Assembly: GCF_901709675.1 (NCBI RefSeq)
Contig: NC_051106.1
Location: 3,236,001 to 3,300,000, forward strand
Direction of reading: 5' to 3'
Source: Syngnathus acus
Lineage: Eukaryota; Chordata; Actinopteri; Syngnathiformes; Syngnathidae
Length of the DNA: 64,000 nucleotides
Shown: positions 11,501 to 62,543 of the stretch, one piece after another
Position numbering within the stretch: the stretch's first letter is position 1
Layout: each line of letters opens with the position of its first letter
Notes under the pieces: generated by a model
The model's input: the letters and a program-made list of their open reading frames with translations, nothing else
Database searches by the model: none
Told to the model about the DNA's origin: nothing
Program-made: the position numbers and the translations under genes

Positions 11501-14500
11501 CTGTTGCGTCCAAATAGTTTTAATTTTCTTCCAAAAAGTGCCAACCTTGCCCTTGTACTCCCCCGTCTCATCACTTCTATTTGTGGCAATAACTCACATT
11601 ACCAATAATGTAATTGGAGGGTTTTCTTACCTATTTGCCTCTCCAGGTCGGCTGCTTCATCTGGAGTGGCCCGAGGCAGCACCCCTGGGTCACTGAAGCT
11701 GGTTCTCAGCAGTGTTCCCAGCACAAAGACAAAAAGCACTCCTCCGATCACTGGGATAACCGGCGTCAAATGCTCAGCCAGGAACGGGCAACTGAGAAGA
11801 CAAGCAATAATATTAGGAAAAGAACAAATGATAAACGATGTCTGTGCTAAAACAACCTTCTCATAAATGTACAGTAAAAAAGAATTAATGCACGCTAAGT
11901 GTAATGCATCCAGATTAGGCACTTTGCTGCTTAAGACCAGTAAGTGGATAGAATTCCCACACAGGTCAGTCACCCAAATTGTAATCTGTGCTAATAAAAC
12001 AATCCCATGCAAGTAATCCCTTTAACACTTCAATGCTTTAGAATTATCACATTTAAATGTACAGAGGTGGAGGCACATGTTGATGTACCCATTATATTTG
12101 AATGTGTCTTATTGAGTTGGCTATGGAGGCGTTTGTGCCATTTGAGACGGGGGCAACAAATTGAACATGTAGAAAGGTTCACAAAATTAGTCATGAACAA
12201 AACTCGTTTATGGCAGCCTGCCACAGATAAACGTGTGGGAAACACTGCTGCTGTAATGTCTCTGAGGATTTGATTAACGATGTCACAATTGGACCTGTGA
12301 ATTACTACTTTATAGTCAATCATACAATAAAAGAAAAAAGTTAATTATTGAGTGATCAGATCAATGGGAAGATGTTACATAGAAAAATATAATACTGCAC
12401 AACACGAGTACATATAGCTGTGAACAAATCACAGGTGACTCGAAGTGAGTTGCAAAATGAACGACAAAGCTGAATTTTTGCATTTGAGTCAGATCGGGTC
12501 ATGACAGATCGTCATCAGAGAGGAACGTTGTGACCCGCCCGAAGCTTCGGGAAAAATTCTATCAAATTCCCGATGCTCACCACGCCCCTTCACCAGTAAG
12601 TCATTTAATTCCCAATATCATGTGTAACTGTTGCTTGCAAATAAATTACATTTTGCTGTCATATGGCAACCCCTCAGGTGGGGTGGAGCATAGGGTGATA
12701 CGGTTACATCCGCTTATGTATGCCAGGCTCGGTTATTCACACAAACTATTTTTAGGTTCGCCAGGTTGGGTTCCACAAAAGCAGAAAGCAAGGGACAAAA
12801 ATGAACATACAACATTTACATTGAGTCCATGTTAATTAAAGTCAAGCATCAAGATATATTCTATTGCATTGTCTCCCGTTTTCATTGTACTGTATTGTCT
12901 GCCAAAGTGGTACTGTTGAAGTGTGTCATTCTCTTCAAAAAAATATCAGAACATTTAATTTACATAAGTGCTCTATGACATAAGTCATTTTAAAAGTTTA
13001 AGGACAATAGTCAACTTTTCTCTGGAGCAGTTGTGGAGACAAAAGCACAAAACCTGTCTTGAGACACTGAGTCATACATCAACAAAATATTGAATAGGCT
13101 GTCATGCCATCCAAAGTGATGGCGGAATTCAATGGAAGCCATTTGAGCAGGCTGGATGCAATTTTGAGGACAGCGTCTCCTACAGAAACAAATCAATAAA
13201 TATGTGGCAAGAGACAGTAGATCTTCCCATCCGGGAACAATCCGAGCAGTACAAATGATGCAACCTTTGATGCAATTGAAAGCAGGATATTGAGGGAATT
13301 TTATGTTGCTAGGGGGAGAATCTATACAATGTCAGAAAGGGAATATGGTAACCCTGGAAACAGCTACAGGAGTGAGCTGTCTCAGCAGAACAGCCACAAA
13401 ATCCCACTATAGGGTGTAAAAGAATATATTACTTGATTGCAAAGCAGGATTGACGTTCCTGCAGACAATGTGCATTACCGTATTTTCCGGACTATAAGGC
13501 GCACCTAAAAACCTAAAACTTTCTCAAAAGCCGACAGTGCGCCTTATAGTCCAATGCGCCTTATATATGGACCAAATTCCTATATTTAAACTGGCCCGAA
13601 GCGGTGTGTCATGAAATCAATCATAAGTGGCCCGCTGAAGACTATGAATCATGAATCAAAAAGACTATGGATCATTATTTTGTGATTATACAGTAATTTG
13701 TTGCGTCTGAAATTGAAATAAAAAAGATAAAATGGAGAATGATTTGATTTGGATTAAAAATCTGACATGATGCATTAATGGTGCGCCTTATAGTCCGGTG
13801 CGCCTTATATAAGGACAAAGTTTTAAAATGGGCCATTCATTGAAGGTGCGCCTTATAGTCCGGTCCAGAAAATACGGTACTTTGGTGTGACATTTCTGAT
13901 TGTGACTCTACAAAGACAATTTTTATGTGCACTGCTGGCCAATGAAACTTGTCGGAAGATCGGCCTCATGCAACAGGGAACTTCTGGGACGACTAACTAT
14001 AGCTGCGTTTGGCATTGATTGGATGGGGGGAGGTCTACGGGTGTTTAAGGTATCTCCCACGTTATGATGAGGGGACCCACGACAGAAAAAACGTGTCACA
14101 ATTTCAAGGCAGAAGTAAAAAAGTCTTGGTAATAAATTACAAAAACAATCAGATGCGCCATTATGCTACATGCAATCAACTTTCAGATAACAAAATGGTA
14201 TGAACGAAAATATTATTTGTCCAAGTAAACTATGCCGCAAGACAAGGCAACATGTTCAGACGGCACACGTGCATCTGTGGGAGCCTGAAACAGAATAATA
14301 AACAGAATAAAATCACCCCTCTGATGAAAAAGAACAAGACAAAACAAACAATACAAAACATAAAACAGCAAAATTGGCAGGGAGTTGTTGGGGGATGCCT
14401 GAAAACAAAATGTGGTCAATGTGAGATCACACAACTAAAAATAATTAAAAAAAACAAAACCCCAGATTGTATTAACTTGAGTTGGTCTGGTGTATTCATT

Positions 14501-16162
14501 CGAAACAATAACGTTAATGACGCAGATGGCAATGTGCAGATCTGCTGACTAATCCTTTCAGCTGATTGGTGTCGGGTGCAAGGGAAAAAGAGAGTGAGGA
14601 ACACCGTGTTCAGCCTTGGGCCATGGACAGTTGAGGCAGGGAGGGCAGAGCTGCAGCTGAAAGAGTTTACTCGGTTCTATACAATATAAAAATGTCCAAT
14701 GCAGTCAGAAAACAAACAGAAGACAACAAAACAGGACCAAAAATGAAAAGAATATCCATGTCGTATTCGGAGCATCTAATACATTTTAATACAGTTTGTT
14801 ACATGGCAGCAAAAAAAAAAAAAAAAAAAAAAGAGCATGACACGCATGCTCTTTTGATAGACTGTTCTTTGACCATGGTTGTGTTGGTCTGTTAAGGTGA
14901 CAATGTATTAAAAGATTAAGTAGTCCAGAGGTCAATACTTATAGATTGTGGTAATGTAGGTTGCACACACAACGCACACAATTTCACACCTCAATCATAG
15001 CAAAACACACCAAACTAATAATACAAATGTTTGCGTACGTGTGTATACAGGAGAAATATATATTTGAGAAACATATATATGAAAAAGATAGACGGCTAAT
15101 ACTAAAGGTAACCAAAGAGCCCTGACCCACCTCCATAAAAATGAAAGGTAACTCCAAGGTTAAGACACATCAGTGTTTAATAGCACCATCTGTCTTTTTT
15201 TCTTTTCTTTTTTGTCTCCCAAAGTGGCCATGACGGGAGATGTCCACGGAAGCAAATCATACAAAAACCAGACTGAAATTTGCCACAATGGAAATTGACG
15301 TGCAACAAAGCTTTTGGGAAGATGGACAGAACAGACAAAAATCACACACATCAACTGGACCACGCAAAAATGAAGCATTCCAAGAAAAGAACACCATGTT
15401 AAGATCATCAGTACGGACATGTTCAAATAAAATACGCGTCATATAAAGTAATACCAAATTGTTAATGATTTGCACTCAAGCACTGACAACATGTCAGACG
15501 TGACTGTCCTGGTCCTTCTCTCGACATTTGGTCTTAAGGTCCTATGACATAATGGAACAAAGAGCAAATTTACCATGAGATAGTGAACAGTAGCCATTAT
15601 CCGTTGCATACGCAGCAGTTTGCCTATTAGACTATATGTGGTTCCAAAGCACTTTACCCTGACAGACGGGGCCGATTGAGCAACTAAGCCACCTGATGGA
15701 GCACGATTGTTATCTAGTGGTGATCGGGTTGCTGTGAGGACAGTAATTAGAGGGTGTGAGAAACTATGCACTGTAGTAAACCTATGTGTTGGCCGTACTC
15801 GGGTTAGTGTACATGTTCTTTCGCAGGGGTCACTGACATATGATGAACCTACAAAATTGCTAATCCTTTGGGTCAAAGTGCACAAGTTAATAGCAGATTG
15901 GATCACAAAAGAATACTTACTCAAAGGTGAAGAAAAGTCCACAAGTGACAAGAATAAGGACAAGGGTGAGGTAGAAAACCCCTGTCTGCTTGGCCATCAT
16001 TATCCTCCCATCGCAGTAAAATTTATTCCGACCAGGGAAGGATTCCCACTTCCTCTTTTTGGGGGTCTTCTTCTTGAAAGGGGTCTCCATTGGAGTGGAG
16101 CTGCGAGTGCTTATTTGGCTGTACTCGCACTCTCTCATTGACTCGGACACTCCAAGATGCAT
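1..16162 (-). CDS. zdhhc14: zdhhc14, palmitoyltransferase ZDHHC14, 5' coding exons (3' part outside window)
   Basis: ZDHHC14 is a multi-pass S-acyltransferase of secretory-pathway membranes that attaches palmitate to cysteines. Two exons are visible. Together they encode the cytosolic N-terminus ([20 protein letters not shown]), TM1, TM2 and the DPG motif ([20 protein letters not shown]). The cysteine-rich DHHC catalytic domain and later TM segments should lie on exons left of position 1; none was found in 1-11630. [20 protein letters not shown] and the [10 protein letters not shown] end fit ZDHHC14 rather than its paralogue ZDHHC18. The gene lies directly downstream of arid1b on the same strand, as in human. 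Confidence 0.93.
1196..1521 (+). mobile_element. hAT-type miniature element, copy 1
   Basis: A 326-bp non-autonomous element with 17-bp terminal inverted repeats: CACAGGTGTCAAACTCA on the left and TGAGTTTGACACCCCTG on the right. The perfect 8-bp target duplication TCTTAGAT lies at 1188-1195 and 1522-1529. The 8-bp duplication and terminus type indicate the hAT superfamily. There is no transposase. Four related copies lie elsewhere in the window. Confidence 0.9.
2541..3082 (+). mobile_element. hAT element copy A, 542 bp
   Basis: A complete non-autonomous copy from TAGGGGTGTAACGATTC to the right terminus ATTTACACCCCTA. The subterminal regions are rich in ATCGAT/TATCG motifs in both orientations. 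A short ORF start ([11 protein letters not shown], from about 2793) and an AATAAA near 2880 could be remnants of an autonomous parent; I cannot confirm this. Confidence 0.8.
3083..6154. repeat. telomere-like higher-order satellite, array 1
   Basis: A long array made of degenerate CCCTAA-derived sub-repeats. A monomer of about 207 bp is marked by aattagcgatggcaaaactcc, which recurs near 3149, 3356, 3563, 3967, 4365, 4808, 5016, 5429, 5637 and 6056. Some monomers are expanded to about 400 bp by runs of perfect AACCCT (seven in a row at 4481-4522). From 4365 on, the pattern is a dimeric unit of about 620-650 bp. The NPNPNP and GLGLGL reading frames are by-products of the hexamer. Confidence 0.9.
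6155..7479 (+). mobile_element. TA-target transposon, long copy with internal cassette
   Basis: Termini are CCGTATTTTCCGCCCTAAAA and its inverse, flanked by TA on both sides. The uninterrupted site (aaaagtagtttgaaac) occurs many times in the same satellite, which proves the insertion point. Only the outer 70-120 bp match the short copies. The 1.1 kb interior has a direct duplication of about 182 bp (6345-6526 and 6596-6778). It also has a splice-like donor/acceptor pair (7176 and 7260) and AATAAA at 7291-7296. No transposase ORF is present. Confidence 0.85.
6345..6778 (+). repeat. internal direct duplication within the long TA transposon
   Basis: A unit starting tgtaaacaatcgcgtttctc at 6345 recurs at 6596, an offset of 251 bp. 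About 182 bp are shared with a few substitutions, including the acctatgtttcccttccata block. A spacer of about 70 bp separates them. Confidence 0.85.
7491..8032 (+). mobile_element. hAT element copy B, 542 bp
   Basis: The same length as copy A and nearly identical to it, exactly 4950 bp downstream. The sequence after its right terminus (gtttgtaaccctgacc) equals that after copy A, so the duplication included the flanking satellite. It has no target duplication of its own, as expected if it was copied by recombination rather than transposition. Confidence 0.8.
8033..9177. repeat. telomere-like higher-order satellite, array 2
   Basis: The duplicate of the start of array 1, with marker units near 8097, 8303, 8513 and 8911 and perfect AACCCT runs around 9027-9115. 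Relative to array 1 it lacks one monomer of about 404 bp and the later dimers. It ends abruptly inside a hAT sequence at 9178. Confidence 0.85.
9178..9419 (+). mobile_element. hAT element copy C, right end only
   Basis: About 242 bp matching 2842-3082 of copy A (ttcaagtcattcgtttggaa through ttacacccct). The satellite is fused directly to its interior. Its right end is followed by TTACTTAC, the partner of the duplication left of copy A. Confidence 0.85.
9428..11630. other. zdhhc14 intron 2, right part
   Basis: Intronic DNA between the composite block and coding exon 2. It contains the TA-target element at 10371-10539. Motifs resembling an older repeat with paired GGTATC/GATACC ends are scattered between about 10020 and 10685 (ataccagtatgggtat, accaatacctggtagctgta). 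No exon of zdhhc14 or any other gene was found. Confidence 0.5.
10371..10539 (+). mobile_element. TA-target miniature element, short divergent copy
   Basis: A 169-bp element with near-perfect inverted ends CCGTAATTTTCGGACTATAA, flanked by TA. It carries AAGTCGC repeats instead of the AAGGCGC of the other copies, so it belongs to a separate subfamily. Confidence 0.85.
11631..11791 (-). CDS. zdhhc14: zdhhc14 second coding exon (TM2 and DPG motif)
   Basis: A 161-bp exon with acceptor cttctcag|TT and donor AAATAG|gtaaga, phase 2 to phase 1. The join restores [15 protein letters not shown] at the exon boundary. TM2 ([15 protein letters not shown]) is followed by [20 protein letters not shown] and LERQI, the conserved DPG motif region of DHHC enzymes. 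The next exon should start with the rest of an Asp codon (human IDIANG). Confidence 0.95.
13478..13877 (+). mobile_element. TA-target miniature element, 400 bp
   Basis: Ends CCGTATTTTCCGGACTATAA and the inverse (with tccagaaaatacgg), flanked by TA. The interior has repeated GCGCCTTATA motifs in both orientations and a shared core (cattcattgaaggtgcgcc). It has the same layout as the copies at 28436, 41353 and 44967. Confidence 0.9.
14811..14832 (+). repeat. poly(A) run, 22 bp
   Basis: An uninterrupted A tract in zdhhc14 intron 1. No retroelement body with target duplications was recognised next to it. Confidence 0.9.
15921..16162 (-). CDS. zdhhc14: zdhhc14 first coding exon (N-terminus and TM1)
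   Basis: This exon runs from an ATG at 16162 to the strong donor TTTGA|gtaagt (phase 2). It encodes MHLGVSES, then [38 protein letters not shown] and TM1 ([19 protein letters not shown]). An in-frame TAA at 16184-16186 lies upstream of the first ATG. A second ATG at 16138 aligns with the internal MKDCEYSQIS of human, and either may be the start. Neither has a strong Kozak context (T at -3 in both). Confidence 0.93.
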
Positions 16163-16217
16163 CAATTGCTCTTTTAAATGCCCTTATCGAGAGAATCCCA
16201 GGCTAGAAGAGCCGCCA
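16163..16217 (-). other. zdhhc14: zdhhc14 5' UTR part adjoining the start codon
   Basis: The sequence between the candidate acceptor (AG at 16219-16218) and the ATG contains an in-frame TAA, so it is untranslated. If no upstream splice is used, the 5' UTR would simply continue into the CpG-rich region. Confidence 0.4.
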
Positions 16218-16619
16218 CTGTGAAAACATCATGCAAGTGGAGGTTAGTTCAGATAACCTGGGATTAAAAAAGTAAAGATTGTGGAGATCAACTCAAACGA
16301 GACAGATCTTCAGTATGTGTAGAAAATGAAACGTTGGCTGCACCTTTTGCCAACAATGTGGTAGATATTTGTTAGCAACCTGGCTAGCTTCGTATAGCAT
16401 CTGTAGTGAAGCTAAAGCTAACACGACTAGCAATTTAGTAAATGTATTTAGGTTTGTATTTTGATAAAGCAGCTATTTTACAGATAGACAAATATAATTG
16501 CGCGTCTTGTTTTTGTTTTCAGGTATGGAACTCCTTTTACGCACAATCGAAACTAAAGAGGTTCGTGTGTAGGCTGTCAACAATGTGCTACAGGCAGTGT
16601 AGTGTTTTCTTGTCCAGGA

Positions 16620-17200
16620 TGTGTATGTGATCGCTGCTTTACGGTGGCTGATCTCGCTCGGTGCCTTACCGAGGGAAAGTAACGCCGATCGTCGTGTCTG
16701 ATTGTTGTCACGTCGTCGCTGCTCCTCCCTGTCTTATCCAGGTTTAAACCGAGCAGAGGACAAGGTGAAACACACCATTTTAGAAGTTTAGATGGTTGAA
16801 TGTGGAGTTGGCCGTCGAAGAACCTCGAAGGCAAATCCGAGGAAAAAGACGACATACACGGCCGGGGTGCTCGCAGGCGAGCTCCAGCATCCAGACTAGC
16901 CTCCGGCGGCGGGTCCACAAAAGCGCCAGCGTTTCCCCAAAACGACCCTCAATGCTCCACCACAAATCGTCAGCATTCCATGGAGTGTTAAATAAAAAAG
17001 TTGGACGTTCCCAAAATGAGAGTTCAAACGATCCGGTGGACGAGGCGTTCCGTTCACATTTGTGTCCCGGTACGCGGGCTGAAGTGCCACCCTCGCTAGC
17101 ACCATCACCAAGGGAGCAGAGCGGAGCCTCCCAGCCAGCTCCTCCCTCTTGGAAGACAACGTCGAAGGGGCGCCCCGCTTCGACCATCTCTATGTAGGGT
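16620..17200 (-). promoter_or_regulatory. CpG-rich region, candidate zdhhc14 promoter and non-coding first exon
   Basis: CG dinucleotides are visibly dense here (cgtcgtcgctgctc, ggccggggtgctcgcaggcg, cctccggcggcgg) in an otherwise CpG-poor window. It lies 0.5-1 kb upstream of the zdhhc14 start. On the minus strand a good donor (CTCG|gtaagg, exon end 16670) faces an acceptor (ttttcacag|TGG, exon start 16217). A non-coding exon spliced across about 450 bp is therefore plausible. The in-frame TAA before the ATG means any such exon cannot extend the protein. ORFs of 133 and 150 codons on opposite strands look like by-products of high GC. Confidence 0.45.
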
Positions 17201-19783
17201 TTCCCAAAGTTGCACAACTGGGTCACATTCATAATATATCATTATATTATTCCAGTTTTTACGATCCCATGCAACCAAAATCGTATTATGTTGCATAACA
17301 TGTCAGAATGAGACAGTGACATGGTTTAAGTTTGACATCTATGCGGTTTGTCTATTGTTTGAAATCTTTTATTTGCATTTTTTTCCAATTTACCCCAAAA
17401 TCATTTGGGGGGATTCTTGCAGACCAGGCCGGATTGGGTAATCTGGATTTACTGGCGATTTCCTGCTGTGATATATGTACTGTAATTTAATACCAAAAGT
17501 AGCAAATATTTCATTCACAACTAAAAACAAACAGGAGACAGATGGTTGCTGGACCATTACTAGTCCATTTTTGTAGGTGCGGTGCCAGTGGACCAAAAAA
17601 GAAAATACTTTATTCATTCTATATATTCTTTTGAATTAACCGGCCAATCAATTGTTTATCAGAATTGTATTCTGCCAAATGTCAATCAGAAAAATCCCTA
17701 TAGTTCAGGCTCTAGCGGAAACGCTAAATAAATGGCATCATGAACTAAACTGTACTGTTTGGTGGAAACGCCACTTTGCGAAAAATAATTGTAGCTATTG
17801 TGTTTTTCTTTTCAAGATAAAAATGATCATTGATGCCAGTTGTTTTTGTAGCAGAAATTCCCTGTCTTTTTTCTTGTCCTCTCAACAGTGTTGAAATTGT
17901 TATGCAATATATATTTTTTTTTATGGAGAATGAACAAACATTTTGTTCCGCAAATGGAGGCAGCGACTTGCTAATCTTGTTTCAAATGAAAACAGAGTGC
18001 TGAGAAATGAGTCAGGCAGTTACCACATATTCCTACTTCCATGCCAACCTCTGCAGAGGTTGTGTTGTTGCAATTTCCTGTTCCGCCCCCTTTTTGTGAT
18101 TGATTGCATCACCAGCCTCATCTGTCTGCTATTTCACACCCTTACACACACACTCTCTCTCTCTGAGTGGGTTTTCCAAAACAACCTGAGGCTTAATGGC
18201 GCCTAGGCATTATTGCTTGGCATTGGCTACCATGAACGAACAAATAAGGTTTTTCAGTGGGTGCAACCTGATTTGTGAATCAACCTCATCATCCTTACCC
18301 AATTACTCACACATCTACCTACATTAATGGTGAGAAGACAGTTTACCTACAGGTAACAAACGCAACATTCTCTCATCCATCACATCCACACTGTAAGAGT
18401 GTGATGACTCAGCTTCTCAGAGGCAAAGTGTAGGAGGTGAAGAACATCCGGCATCACCACAGCAAGAAGTGTGACCCACTCAAAATGACGGAGGAACACT
18501 AAAATGAGTCTGCGTTTTCAACGTCCAGACCCGTACAATGGATATAGAAAACAGGCCAATTGTTGGGAATTTCTGCGTTAAACTACCGTATTTTCCGCAC
18601 TATAAGGCGCACCTAAAAACCTCCAATTTTCTCAAAAGCCGACAGTGCGCCTTATAATCAGGTGCGCCTTATATATGAACCAATATTGAGCCACTTCAGC
18701 AGGCGTGTCCAAAGTCCGGCCCGCGGGCAAAATATATATATCTTATATATGGACAAAGTTTTAAAATGGGCCATTCATTGAAGGTGCACCTTATAGTGCG
18801 GAAAATATGGTAGTCATCAGAGCCAATATGGCAAACCCAGATCCCATGACTGAGAACCGGACATTCTTACCACTATTTCACTCATTTTGATGTTCACTTG
18901 ACATGCAGTGAAAGGACCCTCAGGAATGTTGTAATTTATTGTATGCAGTCATCTTGCTTTAATAATTATAGCGATGATAATACCTGCTCTGGAATTCAAC
19001 CTCTGCTTCTTTACATGTGACGCATGTTGTCCTCCTAAGGAATGCTCTTAATAAAACCATCCTGGAATAGACAAAGGACAGGCAAAATGAATTCTGTCAA
19101 AAAGGAAAAGCACAGCCATAGGGTTTCTTTGCTAAACTGCTAGAAATCTGTTTGTCATTGTACAACAATAATAGTTGGGGGAATGAACATAAGAAATTTA
19201 AGTATATGAGCAACATTAGTGAGGTTTATTTGATAGGTGACAGCCAAAATCGTCCTCATGATTGTGAAGACAAGCTGTTTAGAAAATGGATGGATAGTTG
19301 AGCAGCCTTAGTCATGTGTTTAATAAAAACACAATTGAAATCTCACAATGACATGTTATGGCCCCCAGTTATAAGAGGATGGTAACTTAAACTTGACACC
19401 GCTGTAGATAGCTAATGTTTTATTGGCCTGTAGATTGTCTGACCATAATGCAGTATCTGTGATGCTTGGTGATGTCCATAGTACATTTATTTGTGACATG
19501 TGCAGCACAGAGTATAAATGTATATACCAGATAAAAGAGACATACTGAAGTCATACGAAAAAGGCAAATTTTACAATGAGCATTTTGAAGTTTTCCAACA
19601 CATTTCTTTTACAGGGCATTCCAAAATATGCCCGCTAATGTGAATGGAGGACATTAACAAAAAGAAATATGTTTACTTTTTTTTTTAATGTAACCTCACT
19701 TATATATATCCTCTCACCCTGGCACTTTTGTTTTGATTACCAAAGCGATTGTTTTCTCAGCTATAATACAATGCATACAGGCT
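17201..19783. other. intergenic region between arid1b and zdhhc14
   Basis: The gap between the inferred arid1b 3' end and the inferred zdhhc14 promoter. It contains one TA-target element (18586-18810) and otherwise AT-rich sequence. tmem242, which lies between these genes in human, was not recognised on either strand. Confidence 0.5.
18586..18810 (+). mobile_element. TA-target miniature element carrying a second repeat
   Basis: Ends CCGTATTTTCCGCACTATAA and the inverse (gcggaaaatatgg), flanked by TA. The interior contains ggcgtgtccaaagtccggcc, which resembles the end of another interspersed repeat. The copy at 37477 carries the same passenger. Confidence 0.85.
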
Positions 19784-19789
19784 TTTATT
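19784..19789 (-). promoter_or_regulatory. candidate arid1b polyadenylation signal AATAAA
   Basis: The minus strand reads AATAAA here (plus strand TTTATT). It is the nearest canonical hexamer downstream of the arid1b stop in the direction of transcription. This is inference only, since AT-rich DNA contains such hexamers by chance. Confidence 0.4.
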
Positions 19790-20659
19790 TGTATTTTTTT
19801 TGTTTTTTTACATTGAAACATTGGTTACCATTTTCAAATGTCAGACCCCATTAACAAAATATTCATAATAACAATAACAAATGTTTAACAACAATAAAAG
19901 CATTTGTTAATCGTCCCAGTTCTTGCTATGCTTGATTGAGATGGACAGAATCATGTGCCTCCATTGTACAGTTTGTATACAGTAATGAAATAACACAGAC
20001 AAGATGAAACAAGCGTAGATGAGATAAAAGTTCCAAAGTCGTTGAGGCAATGATTAATAAATTAGACGTTTCTTTTTGACAGTTGCACTTTTCTCAAGTT
20101 GATTGGCGCGTGCAAGCTGCCCCCTTGTGGCCTAAAATACACACTGCAGGTGTGTTTTTCAATATCTGGTTCATAGAAGGGACCACTTGTTCTAGTCCTA
20201 TTGCACAAGTTCTCTTCCAGCGACCGAGACATAAAGATTTCAATTCAAACAGTCAGTGTGTTATTTTTCCACAAGTGCTGACAAAAAAGTTAAAACTCCT
20301 GTACAGTGTCACATTTTTAAAATAAATACTCTCCAATAACAAAAAGTAGATGAGCATATTTTAGCTTTTATAAAACCGAAAACAAACTCCTCGACATAGG
20401 TCAGCACCAAAATCTGGCGGTAGCTTTGCGTGAAAAAAGTAAACAAAATGTCAAACATAATATCAACGACCAACACCAGCAGGTATTAAATATTTGTATT
20501 AAAATGAAACCCCAAACCCACATTCAACAGGGCTGAGAGGTCATACATAGATATTCTGTTTAAGTGGAATAAAAAAAAACATGTTTGATCAGTTTGATGA
20601 ATAAAAATAGCAAAACAAGTGAATTGTCCAGCTTAATGTTTGCCAACAAAGTCCTCCTG
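19784..20659 (-). other. arid1b: arid1b 3' UTR (inferred extent)
   Basis: The stretch after the TGA is AT-rich with no further coding potential on the minus strand. The first canonical AATAAA met downstream on the minus strand is at 19789-19784, so a 3' UTR of about 0.9 kb is inferred. Further AATAAA sites near 19485, 19415 and 19225 could serve as alternatives. The end has not been demonstrated. Confidence 0.45.

Positions 20660-62543
<41,884 letters not shown>

Larger units (their letters stand above)
11792..15920. other. zdhhc14 intron 1 (between coding exons)
   Basis: A 4.1 kb intron bounded by gtaagt and cag. It holds one TA-target element (13478-13877) and a run of 22 A at 14811-14832. 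I see no other recognisable element. Confidence 0.8.

Noticed and set aside
15439-15963. 174-codon minus-strand ORF overlapping the zdhhc14 first coding exon
   Set aside because: It is in a different frame from the exon, runs through the gtaagt donor and has no recognisable domain.
16780-17232. 150-codon minus-strand ORF and overlapping 133-codon plus-strand ORF
   Set aside because: They overlap on opposite strands in a GC-rich region where stops are rare, and no domain is recognisable. They are better read as promoter and 5' UTR by-products.
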